Positions 1 through 6,301 of a stretch of DNA of 7,521 nucleotides are shown one piece after another. The position numbers and the translations under genes are program-made. The stretch comes from CAZYMF01 sp964648215. Lineage in GTDB: Bacteria; Desulfobacterota; Binatia; HRBIN30; JACQVA1. The stretch lies in NCBI GenBank assembly GCA_964648215.1, contig CAZYMF010000228.1:1-7521 (forward strand), read 5' to 3'. The notes beneath the pieces are model-generated. The model was given only the letters and a program-made list of their open reading frames with translations. It did no database searches and was not told the origin of the DNA. Each line of letters starts with the position of its first letter. Position 1 is the first letter of the stretch.

Positions 1-14
1 GAGCGGAGGTGGTC

Positions 15-1166
15 ATGAAGCGCCCGGTGGCCGTCGTCGGCGTCGGACAGACGCAACACAGCTCCCGCCGTGCCGACGTCAGCATTGCCGGCCTCGTGCG
101 CGAGGCGGTCGACCGCGCGTTGCTCGACGCGGGCCTGGAGCACAAGGACATCGACGCCGTCGTCATCGGCAAGGCCCCCGATCAGCTCGAGGGCGTGATG
201 CAGCCGGAGCAGTATCTGGCCGGCGCTCTCGGTGCCCATCTGAAGCCGTTGATCCGCGTGCACACCGCCGGCTCGGTCGGCGCGTCGACGGCCCTGACCG
301 CGGTCACGCACGTGGCCTCGGGCCTGTTCGATCGCGTCCTCACCGTCGCCTTCGAGAAGCAGTCGGAGGGCAATGCCATGTGGGCGCTGTCGCCCAACAT
401 GCCCTTCACCGCGCCGCTGGTGGCGGGCGCGGGCGGCTACTTCGCTCCCTACTGCCGGGCCTACATCGCCAAGACCGGCTGCCCGCCGCACATCGGGCCG
501 CTCACCGCCGTCAACGCCAGGGAGAACGCCGGACGCAACCCGTATGCCCACCTGCGCGAGCCGATGACGCTCGAGGACGTGATGAACTCCCCCTATCTGT
601 GGGAGCCGATTCGCTACCTCGAGACCTGCCCGTCCTCGGACGGTGCGTGTGCTCTGGTCGTCGCCTCGGAAGAGACGGCGAAGAAGGGGCCGCGCCGGCC
701 GGCCTGGGTGAAGTCCGGCTACTCCTACGCCGAGGCGATGTGGGTGCCCGGACGCGACCAGGTCAGCCCGCGCGCCGGGCGGGTGTGCGCCAAGGCCGTG
801 TACGACAAGGCCGGCATTCGCGACCCGTGGAACGAGATCCAGGTGGCCGAGATCTACGTGCCCTTCGCCTGGTTCGAGGCGATGTGGCTGGAGAACCTCG
901 GCTTCTGCGAGGTCGGCGGGGGCTGGAAGATCATCGACCGCGGCGAGCAGAGGTTCGGCGCCCACCTGCCGATCAACCCCTCGGGCGGCGTACTCGCCAG
1001 CAATCCGATCGGTGCCTCCGGCATGCTGCGCCTGGGCGAGGCGGCGCTGCAGGTGATGGGACGCGCCGGCGAGCACCAGGTGCCCGGGGTGAAGAACGCC
1101 CTCGGCCACGCCTACGGCGGCGGGGCGCAGTACTTCGCCATGTGGGTGGTGAGCAACGAGCTGTAG
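15..1166 (+). CDS. Thiolase-like protein (SCPx/lipid-transfer type, possible Ltp2-like aldolase subunit)
   Basis: This 383-residue protein has the full-length thiolase fold of the SCP2/SCPx and lipid-transfer branch. It opens with VAVVGVGQT (residues 5-13). It also has CPSSDGA (205-211), a VAEIYVPF segment (277-284), NPSGG (321-325), NPIGASG (330-336) and GHAYGGGAQYF (364-374). The residue aligning with the thiolase nucleophilic cysteine appears to be Gly86 in HTAGSVGAS. The usual GHP histidine is replaced by Asn330. A normal Claisen thiolase is therefore unlikely. In this family such degenerate members include Ltp2, an aldolase that cleaves steroid side chains together with a DUF35 protein; assigning that role here is inference. 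ATG 15 was chosen over GTG 9 because GGAGG at 5-9 lies 5 bases upstream of it and overlaps the GTG. The gene is followed after 50 bases by an enoyl-CoA hydratase, which supports a CoA-thioester pathway. An acetyl-CoA acetyltransferase label is the likely automated name. Confidence 0.88.
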   Translation: MKRPVAVVGVGQTQHSSRRADVSIAGLVREAVDRALLDAGLEHKDIDAVVIGKAPDQLEGVMQPEQYLAGALGAHLKPLIRVHTAGSVGASTALTAVTHVASGLFDRVLTVAFEKQSEGNAMWALSPNMPFTAPLVAGAGGYFAPYCRAYIAKTGCPPHIGPLTAVNARENAGRNPYAHLREPMTLEDVMNSPYLWEPIRYLETCPSSDGACALVVASEETAKKGPRRPAWVKSGYSYAEAMWVPGRDQVSPRAGRVCAKAVYDKAGIRDPWNEIQVAEIYVPFAWFEAMWLENLGFCEVGGGWKIIDRGEQRFGAHLPINPSGGVLASNPIGASGMLRLGEAALQVMGRAGEHQVPGVKNALGHAYGGGAQYFAMWVVSNEL

Positions 1167-1216
1167 GAGCCCCGCGGAAACCCACGGCCACCCGGCGGCA
1201 GCGCGACGGAGAAGAA

Positions 1217-2029
1217 ATGGCGGAATCGGCAGTCTTGTACGAGAAGAAGAACGGCATCGCGCTGGTCACGATGAACCGGCCGGAGGTGCGCAACGCGATC
1301 AACGCCGAGATGCTGGTGCGCCTGGCCGACGCCTGGCAGGACGTCAACGACGACCCGGAGGTGCGTGTCGCCATCCTCACCGGCGCCGGCGAGCAGGCGT
1401 TCTGCGCCGGCGCCGACCTCGACAAGCTGGTGCGCATGATGCAGGGGCTGCGCCCGCCGGAGACCGAGTTCGATCAGCGCATCAAGGACGACGTCGGCCT
1501 CATCTACAAGGGTCTGTTGCGCAACTACCAGGTCGACAAGCCCCTGATCGCCGCCGTCAAGGGATACTGCGTGGCCGGCGGCTCGGAGATTCTGACCACC
1601 ACCGACCTCCGCATCGCCGCCGATGACGCCCGCTTCGGCCTCGCCGAGGTCAAGTGGAGCCTGTTCCCGATGGGCGGCTCGACGGTGCGGCTGCCGCGAC
1701 AGGTCTCCTACTGCAACGCGATGGAGATCCTGCTCACCGGCGAGCAGGTCACCGCCGCCGACGCCCTGCGCATGGGGTTGATCAACAAGGTGGTGCCGGC
1801 GGCGCAGGTGCTGCCCGAGGCCTGGCGCTACGCCGAGATCATCAACGGTAACGGCCCGCTCGCCGTGCAGGCGGTCAAACGCTCGGTGGTGGTCGGGCTG
1901 AGCTTGCCGCCGGAGCAGGCGCTGGAGAAGGAGCTCGAGATCGGCATCCCGGTGTCGATGTCGGAGGACTGCCGCGAGGGTACGCGGGCGTTCAAGGAAA
2001 AGCGCAAGCCCGTTTTCAAAGGACGGTAA
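1217..2029 (+). CDS. Enoyl-CoA hydratase/isomerase (crotonase family)
   Basis: The 270-residue product is a complete crotonase. It should hydrate 2-enoyl-CoA to 3-hydroxyacyl-CoA in the cytoplasm. The oxyanion-hole segments are AFCAGADL (61-68) and KGYCVAGGSE (115-124). The two acid/base glutamates of true hydratases are both present: Glu124 after the GG pair, and Glu144 in FGLAEVKW. Their 20-residue spacing matches the family. The loop between GAD and KPLIAAV is about ten residues longer than in the classical short-chain mitochondrial enzyme, so the substrate may be bulky (inference). ATG 1217 was chosen because GGAG at 1208-1211 sits 5 bases upstream and homology begins right after it. The frame stays open far upstream, but that stretch overlaps the thiolase gene and is not coding. 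The gene lies between a thiolase-like gene and an envelope protein, probably in one operon. The exact substrate cannot be read from the sequence. Confidence 0.93.
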   Translation: MAESAVLYEKKNGIALVTMNRPEVRNAINAEMLVRLADAWQDVNDDPEVRVAILTGAGEQAFCAGADLDKLVRMMQGLRPPETEFDQRIKDDVGLIYKGLLRNYQVDKPLIAAVKGYCVAGGSEILTTTDLRIAADDARFGLAEVKWSLFPMGGSTVRLPRQVSYCNAMEILLTGEQVTAADALRMGLINKVVPAAQVLPEAWRYAEIINGNGPLAVQAVKRSVVVGLSLPPEQALEKELEIGIPVSMSEDCREGTRAFKEKRKPVFKGR

Positions 2030-2113
2030 TCGATGCGGCCGACCGTCGCGAATCGAGCCCGGTCGTTGTCGCGCTCAGAGTGTTCGCCGGTAGAGCCGTA
2101 TGGAGGTGTGCCC

Positions 2114-3463
2114 ATGAGAGTACGTTTGGTCCCAGCCCTCGCTTTCGCCATGCTGCTCGTCTTGCAGTCTTCCCACCGTACGCCGGCTGCGGCCGCGGAG
2201 GAGCAGGTGGCGCCGGGCTTGAAGGTCGGTGACGTGCTCGACCAGCACAACTACCAGCTGGCCAAGGACCTGCTCCCGCCCGAGATCCTGCGCCACTACA
2301 AGACCGGCGCGTACGTCAACAAGATCGTTGCCTATCCGACCGGGAACGCGCACTGGGAGAAGGCGTTCGAGAAGGCCACCAAGGAGAACGCGACCACCCT
2401 CGACGTCAACGACCGCGGCACGATCATCGATCGCAAGACCGGCAAGCAACCCGGCTACTACTACGGTATCCCCTTCCCGAACATCGACCCCAAGGACCCG
2501 AAGGCGGCGGTCAAGATCATCTGGAACCAGTTCCTCGCCTACTGGGCCGGCGGCGACTCGTTCAACAGAACGCTGGTGGCCATGCTCGGGCCGAAGGAGA
2601 TGGAGCGCAGCATCGTCGCCAACGGCTGGTTCAACTTCATCGACGGCCAGAGCACCAAGTACCGCCAGCCCAATCCGCTCAACCTGCAGAGCCAGTTCCT
2701 CGGCGTGTCGCTGAAGCCCGCCGACCTCGAAGGCACGGCCTCGCTGTCGTGGCGCTACCGCGATCCCGACAAGCGCGACTCGGTGTGGGCGTTCATACCG
2801 GCGCTGCGGCGCGTGCGCGCGGTCAGCCCGGCCAATCGCTCCGACGGCTATCTCGGCTCCGACATCAGCGGCGATGACGGCTTCGGCTTCGACGGCAAGC
2901 CGGAGGACTTCGATTGGAAGCTGGCGGGCGAGCGCGACAGCCTGCGCTTCATCGATCCCAACACGGTGGCCGGCCCGATCAAGATCACTCCCGTTCCCGG
3001 CGGCGGCTGGAGCACGCTGACCGATCTCAACCCGCCCACCGTCGGCTTCCAGGTGTCGGGCTGGAAGGGCGTGGCGTGGGCGCCGGCGGCTCTGGCGTTG
3101 GCGAAGCGGCGCTTCTGGGTGGTCGAGGCCATTCCGCACGACAAGTACTACCTCTACGGCCGCATCGAGGTGTGGGTCGACGCCGAGACCTGGGACACCG
3201 CTTGGAACCGCAAGTTCAGCTGGAACGGCGAGCTGGTCAACACCTACCAGCTCGCCGCCCGAGTCAATCACCAGGCCGGGCCGGCGAACGACCCGGAGTG
3301 GATGCCGGCCGGCACCATGGCCTGGGCCTGCGCCGAGAACGTCAAGCTCAATCGCGCCAGCGTCAGTGGCTTGCGCGCCGACCCGAAGGCGCCCTACTAC
3401 CGGCGGGTTCCGCTGGAGCCGTCGCTGTTCGAGTCCTCGTCGTTGACCCGTTACGGCAAGTAG
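2114..3463 (+). CDS. Exported DUF1329 family protein
   Basis: This 449-residue protein begins with a Sec-type signal peptide. MRVR is followed by a hydrophobic core (about residues 5-18), then PAAAA and an acidic mature start, so signal peptidase I probably cuts after Ala27 or Ala28. No lipobox cysteine is seen. The rest matches DUF1329, a family related to outer-membrane lipoprotein sorting proteins. Its hallmark lies at residues 213-275: WRYRDPDKRD, then WAFIPALRRVRAVSP, then an Asp/Gly-rich SDISGDDGFGFDG stretch. The family has no established biochemical activity. In proteobacteria it often occurs with DUF1302 proteins, RND/MMPL transporters and steroid or lipid catabolism genes, so a role in envelope handling of a hydrophobic substrate is inferred. 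ATG 2114 was chosen over ATG 2033 because GGAGG at 2102-2106 is 7 bases upstream and the signal peptide starts there. The 27-residue extension from 2033 would bury it. It lies 10 bases before fadD. Confidence 0.88.
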   Translation: MRVRLVPALAFAMLLVLQSSHRTPAAAAEEQVAPGLKVGDVLDQHNYQLAKDLLPPEILRHYKTGAYVNKIVAYPTGNAHWEKAFEKATKENATTLDVNDRGTIIDRKTGKQPGYYYGIPFPNIDPKDPKAAVKIIWNQFLAYWAGGDSFNRTLVAMLGPKEMERSIVANGWFNFIDGQSTKYRQPNPLNLQSQFLGVSLKPADLEGTASLSWRYRDPDKRDSVWAFIPALRRVRAVSPANRSDGYLGSDISGDDGFGFDGKPEDFDWKLAGERDSLRFIDPNTVAGPIKITPVPGGGWSTLTDLNPPTVGFQVSGWKGVAWAPAALALAKRRFWVVEAIPHDKYYLYGRIEVWVDAETWDTAWNRKFSWNGELVNTYQLAARVNHQAGPANDPEWMPAGTMAWACAENVKLNRASVSGLRADPKAPYYRRVPLEPSLFESSSLTRYGK

Positions 3464-3473
3464 GAACGGGGCG

Positions 3474-5150
3474 ATGCTGGTCAATCTCGCCGTTCTCCAG
3501 GATCGGATCACCGAGGCCATCCCCGATCGCGACGCCTTCGTCTGGCGCGAGCGGAGGTATACCTACGGCCAGTTCGCCGAGCGTTGCCGCCGCTTCGGCA
3601 ACGCGCTGGTCAAGCTCGGCCTCGGCTGCCGCACCGAACGCGACAAGCTGCAGCCGTGGGAGTCCGGTCAGGACCACGTCGCCCTCTATCTCTACAACGG
3701 CAACGAGTTCATCGAGGCGATGTACGGCGCCTACCGGGCGCGGGCGACCTCGGTGAACATCAACTACCGCTACAAGCCGGAGGAGCTGCTCTACGTGCTG
3801 CGCGGCAGCGCGGCCCGCGCCCTAGTCTACCACGCCAGCTTGGCGCCGACCCTGGCCGCGGTTCGCGACCGGCTGCCCGAGATCAAGCACCTGATCCAGG
3901 TGGCCGACGAGTCCGGCAACGCACTGCTCGCCGGCGCCGTCGACTACGAGGAGCTGCTGGCCGCCAGCAGCGCGGAGAAGCTGAAGCTGCCCTATACCGC
4001 CGACGACCTCTACGTTCTGTTCACCGGCGGCACCACCGGCATGCCCAAGGGGGTGCTGTGGCGGCACGAAGACGTCTTCTACAACGGCCTCGGCGGTCAC
4101 ATCCCCGGCTTTCCCCGGCTGGATACCGAGGAGCAGCTGGTGCAGCACGTCAGCATGGGCATCGGCGGCAACTTCATCATTCTGACGCCGTTCATGCACG
4201 GCGCGGCACAGTGGGCCGCCTTCAACACCTTCCATCGCGGCGGCACCGTCGTGTTGCCCGACGAGGTCCGCCGTCTCGATCCCGATTCGGTCTGGCGGGC
4301 GGTGGAGAAGCATCGGGTCAACTCGGCCACGATCATCGGCGACGCCTTCGCCCGCCCGTTGCTGTCGGCGCTGCGCGAAAGGACGTACGACGTCTCGTCG
4401 CTGCAGATGATCGGCAGCACGGCGGCGGTGCTGACGCCGTCGGTTCGCGACGAGCTGCTCTCCCTGCTGCCGCCCGGGCTGATGTTCCTCGAGAGCATCG
4501 GCGGCTCCGAGCTCGGCCTGCAGGCGATGAGCTACAACACCGAGTCCGGCGTGCCCGGGTTGCCGGCCTACGAGCTGCGCGAGAACACCGTCCTGCTCAA
4601 GGAGGACCGCAGCGGGATTCTGACCTTCGCCGAGGCGCGCAAGGGGGACAACCCCGACGTCGGCTGGATCGCCAGCACCGGCCACCTGCCGCTCGGCTAC
4701 CTCGACGACCCCGAGGGGACCAAGCGCGTCTTCCCGGTGATCGACGGCGTTCGCTACTCGGTCGGCGGGGATCGCGCCCGCTATCTCGAGGACGGGCGGG
4801 TGCTGTTCCTCGGCCGCGACGCCATGTGCATCAACACCGGCGGCGAGAAGGTTTTCGTCGAGGAGGTCGAGCGCGTGGTGAAGAGCCACCCCGCCGTCTA
4901 CGACGCGCTGGTGGTCGGCTTGCCCGACGAACGCTGGGGCCAGCAGGTGACGGCGGTGATCTCGTTGCAGCCCGAGGCACCGGCGCCGACGCTCGACGAG
5001 CTGCGCCGCCACTGCGCCGGGCACCTCGCCGACTACAAGGTTCCGCGTGACCTGGCGGTGGCGCCGGAGATCGGCCGACTGGCCAGCGGCAAACCGAACT
5101 ACGCCTGGGCCAAGGAGTTCGCCCAGCAGGCGATCACCGGTGCTCGATAG
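3474..5150 (+). CDS. Acyl-CoA synthetase (AMP-forming; FadD19-like)
   Basis: The 558-residue product is a full-length adenylate-forming enzyme of the ANL superfamily. It converts a carboxylic acid, ATP and CoA to acyl-CoA, AMP and PPi. The P-loop is FTGGTTGMPKGV (183-194). The A5 region is SIGGSELG (341-348), where most fatty acyl-CoA ligases have Y-G-x-T-E. The ribose-binding Asp is probably Asp433 in VGGD, followed by GRDAMCINTGGEKVF (447-461). The catalytic C-terminal lysine is Lys540 in SGKPNYAWAKE. The GGSE form of A5, the INTGGEK hinge and the GKPxYxWAK ending resemble actinobacterial FadD19-type ligases that activate steroid C26 side-chain acids. That substrate is inferred, and a branched or long-chain fatty acid is an alternative. 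ATG 3474 is 10 bases after the DUF1329 stop, with AGGA (3462-3465) and GGGG (3468-3471) as weak ribosome binding candidates, suggesting co-translation. Confidence 0.92.
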   Translation: MLVNLAVLQDRITEAIPDRDAFVWRERRYTYGQFAERCRRFGNALVKLGLGCRTERDKLQPWESGQDHVALYLYNGNEFIEAMYGAYRARATSVNINYRYKPEELLYVLRGSAARALVYHASLAPTLAAVRDRLPEIKHLIQVADESGNALLAGAVDYEELLAASSAEKLKLPYTADDLYVLFTGGTTGMPKGVLWRHEDVFYNGLGGHIPGFPRLDTEEQLVQHVSMGIGGNFIILTPFMHGAAQWAAFNTFHRGGTVVLPDEVRRLDPDSVWRAVEKHRVNSATIIGDAFARPLLSALRERTYDVSSLQMIGSTAAVLTPSVRDELLSLLPPGLMFLESIGGSELGLQAMSYNTESGVPGLPAYELRENTVLLKEDRSGILTFAEARKGDNPDVGWIASTGHLPLGYLDDPEGTKRVFPVIDGVRYSVGGDRARYLEDGRVLFLGRDAMCINTGGEKVFVEEVERVVKSHPAVYDALVVGLPDERWGQQVTAVISLQPEAPAPTLDELRRHCAGHLADYKVPRDLAVAPEIGRLASGKPNYAWAKEFAQQAITGAR

Positions 5151-5157
5151 TCGATAG
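5144..5157 (+). repeat. Tandem 7-bp duplication at the fadD stop
   Basis: TCGATAG occurs twice head to tail, at 5144-5150 and 5151-5157. The first copy contains the FadD stop codon and the second leads into the purine-rich ribosome binding site of the leader ORF. It may be a small slippage duplication with no function. Confidence 0.6.
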
Positions 5158-5166
5158 AGGAAGGCC

Positions 5167-5199
5167 ATGCCCCTCGAGGTGGCGATCTCCGCGCCATGA
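5167..5199 (+). CDS. Possible 10-codon leader ORF coupled to tetR
   Basis: ATG 5167 opens a ten-codon frame encoding MPLEVAISAP, and its TGA (5197-5199) overlaps the TetR start ATG (5196-5198) as ATGA. It has a good ribosome binding site, GAGGAAGG at 5157-5164. TetR's own start has only GAGGTGG at 5176-5182, 13 bases upstream and too distant to work well. The simplest reading is translational coupling, in which ribosomes finish the leader and restart on tetR. The peptide resembles nothing I recognise, and the ORF could be chance. TetR might instead start at GTG 5226. Confidence 0.4.
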   Translation: MPLEVAISAP

Positions 5200-5906
5200 A
5201 GGCGACCGGCGGACGAGACGAGGGCGTGCGAGCCGCCGCGGCGCGCTCGACGCGCAACCTGATCCTGGATGCCGCCGAGCGCCGTTTCGCCGAGCGGGGC
5301 TTCAGCGGCGTGTCGGTCCGCGAGATCGCCGCCGATGCCGGGCTGAAGAACCAGGCCAGCCTCTACAACCATTTCGACAACAAGCGGGCCATCTACGAGG
5401 CGGTCCTCGCCCGCGGTCTCGATCCCATTCTCCTGGTCACCGCGGAGAGCGGCCGGGCGGCGGCCGCCGGTCGCCGCCACGGCGGGGCCGCGTCGGACGC
5501 CTTCCTGGACCGTACCCTCGACTACCTCGTCGAGCATCCGCACCTGCCGCGGCTCATCCAGCGCGCCGCGCTCGACGACGGCCGTTTCCTGCGCAGCACG
5601 CTCCCCGGCCTGCTGCGGCCGGTCTATGCGCAAGGGCTGCGCGTTCTCGCCGGCAGCGGCAACGGTTGGCCCGCCGCCGACCTGCCGCACCTCGCGGCCG
5701 GGCTCTACCTGCTCATCTTCGGTTACTTCGCCAACGCCGAGATGCTCGCCGCGGTGGTGCGCGGCGACCCGCTCAGCCCGGCGGCGATCGCGCGCCAGCG
5801 GCGCTTCGTCAAGGTCGCGGTGTCGCGGTTGATGGACTCGCCCCGCGCACCTCGCGCCGCGCCGGCGAAGAGGGCGGGCAGCCGGCGAGCCCAACCGGTG
5901 GCTTGA
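5196..5906 (+). CDS. TetR/AcrR family transcriptional regulator
   Basis: The 236-residue protein has the TetR N-terminal DNA-binding domain at about residues 16-70. The helix-turn-helix is evident in FAERGFSGVSVREIAADAGL (31-50), followed by the recognition-helix region NQASLYNHFDNKRAIYEAVL (52-71), both close to family consensus. The remainder is a helical ligand-binding and dimerisation domain whose sequence does not reveal the ligand. The C-terminus ends in an Ala/Pro/Arg/Lys-rich tail (about residues 215-236), probably disordered and longer than usual. ATG 5196 is the first start codon in this frame after an in-frame TAG at 5148-5150; GTG 5226 is the alternative. The gene follows fadD on the same strand with only a short gap, so it is probably cotranscribed with the catabolic genes and may repress them or the downstream P450. 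A palindrome at 6217-6234 is a candidate binding site. Acyl-CoA or steroid-CoA ligands are known for some relatives in such clusters. Confidence 0.92.
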   Translation: MKATGGRDEGVRAAAARSTRNLILDAAERRFAERGFSGVSVREIAADAGLKNQASLYNHFDNKRAIYEAVLARGLDPILLVTAESGRAAAAGRRHGGAASDAFLDRTLDYLVEHPHLPRLIQRAALDDGRFLRSTLPGLLRPVYAQGLRVLAGSGNGWPAADLPHLAAGLYLLIFGYFANAEMLAAVVRGDPLSPAAIARQRRFVKVAVSRLMDSPRAPRAAPAKRAGSRRAQPVA

Positions 5907-5931
5907 CAGCCCGCGCGGCCGGTGCGCAACT
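5903..5931 (+). promoter_or_regulatory. Possible promoter for the ferredoxin gene
   Basis: TTGACA, an exact sigma70-type -35 hexamer, lies at 5903-5908 and overlaps the TetR stop codon. The hexamer 17 bases further on (5926-5931, GCAACT) is a poor -10. A single GAACGA at 5932-5937 matches a half of the palindrome found before the P450. The assignment rests mainly on the -35 match. The ferredoxin could equally be read from the upstream operon. Confidence 0.25.
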
Positions 5932-5962
5932 GAACGACGAATCTCATGCCCGAGAGGAAATC

Positions 5963-6154
5963 ATGAAGATTGTGGTGGATTACGATCGCTGCGAGGGGAA
6001 CGCCGTCTGCATGAAGGTCTGCCCCGAGGTGTTCGAGGTGCGGGACGACGATCGCGCCCATTTGCTGGCGGAAAATCCGAGCGAAGACCTGCGCTCGAAG
6101 GTGGAGGCCGCGGTCCGCCGCTGCCCGCGCCAGGCGCTGTCGCTCGCAGGCTGA
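5963..6154 (+). CDS. Small [3Fe-4S]-type ferredoxin
   Basis: This 63-residue soluble protein is a single-cluster ferredoxin of the type that donates electrons to cytochromes P450. The cysteines are Cys10, Cys16, Cys20 and Cys54. The motif CEGNAVCMKVCP (10-21) and a distal CP (54-55) define the fold. At the position where a [4Fe-4S] ferredoxin has its second ligand there is Asn13, giving Cys-x2-Asn-x2-Cys. In actinobacterial P450 ferredoxins this variable position tunes the cluster and is most often His, so three ligands (Cys10, Cys16, Cys54) and a [3Fe-4S] cluster are expected. Cys20 is an extra cysteine that might be a ligand. ATG 5963 has GAGG at 5954-5957, 5 bases upstream. The P450 gene begins 147 bases downstream, so it is the obvious redox partner. 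No reductase is present, so one must be encoded elsewhere. Confidence 0.93.
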   Translation: MKIVVDYDRCEGNAVCMKVCPEVFEVRDDDRAHLLAENPSEDLRSKVEAAVRRCPRQALSLAG

Positions 6155-6155
6155 G

Positions 6156-6171
6156 GCCGGCTGCGGCCGGC
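6156..6171 (+). terminator. GC hairpin after ferredoxin, weak terminator candidate
   Basis: GCCGGC (6156-6161) and GCCGGC (6166-6171) can pair around a TGCG loop, two bases after the ferredoxin stop. There is no T-rich tail, so an intrinsic terminator is doubtful. It could stabilise the message end or be a chance GC-rich inverted repeat. Confidence 0.25.
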
Positions 6172-6212
6172 GGAGAATCAACCGGCGCCTCGGCCCGGGG
6201 CCGGGGCTGCCG

Positions 6213-6241
6213 TTGACGAACGAACGTTAGTTCGACTAGAG
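6213..6241 (+). promoter_or_regulatory. Probable P450 promoter
   Basis: TTGACG at 6213-6218 matches five of six -35 consensus bases. It is the best such box in the 147-base gap before the P450. The -10 is poorly defined: CTAGAG at 6236-6241 lies at 17-base spacing, and TAGAGG at 6237-6242 at 18-base spacing. The region is locally less GC-rich than its surroundings. An operator-like palindrome fills the spacer, which suggests repression by steric block. Confidence 0.4.
6217..6234. promoter_or_regulatory. Palindromic operator, candidate TetR-family site
   Basis: The 18-bp sequence CGAACGAACGTTAGTTCG is an inverted repeat with 8 of 9 half-site positions paired. The only mismatch is 6222 with 6229, and the centre is AACGTT. 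Size, symmetry and the GAAC/GTTC arms are typical of TetR-family operators; KstR-type sites share an AAC/GTT core but are not the same. It overlaps the TTGACG box and fills the -35/-10 spacer. The TetR protein encoded at 5196-5906 is the nearest candidate to bind it. No second full copy was found by eye. Confidence 0.55.
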
Positions 6242-6301
6242 GTGTCGGCACTGCCCATCAGCCAGGTCGGCCGGCGGCCGACGCGACGTGGAGGCCCAGG
6301 G

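Noticed and set aside
380..1216. Upstream in-frame extension of the hydratase ORF through the thiolase gene
   Set aside because: The extension translates to Arg/Gly-rich sequence out of frame with a well-supported thiolase. Crotonase homology and a ribosome binding site begin at ATG 1217.
2066..2096. Possible promoter (TTGTCG with TAGAGC) before the DUF1329 gene
   Set aside because: Spacing of 19 bases and a poor -10 make this no better than chance in an 84-base gap.
2033..2113. Alternative upstream start of the DUF1329 gene at ATG 2033
   Set aside because: It would place 27 Arg-containing residues before a clear signal peptide. GGAGG at 2102-2106 points to ATG 2114.
2075..3520. 481-codon open frame on the minus strand opposite the DUF1329 gene
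   Set aside because: Same GC-driven shadow effect. The plus-strand gene has a signal peptide, a ribosome binding site and family motifs.
3822..5894. 690-codon open frame on the minus strand opposite fadD and tetR
   Set aside because: Low-complexity translation rich in Arg, Gly, Val and Ala with no recognisable domain. It lies antisense to two genes with clear motifs and is an artefact of high GC at third positions.
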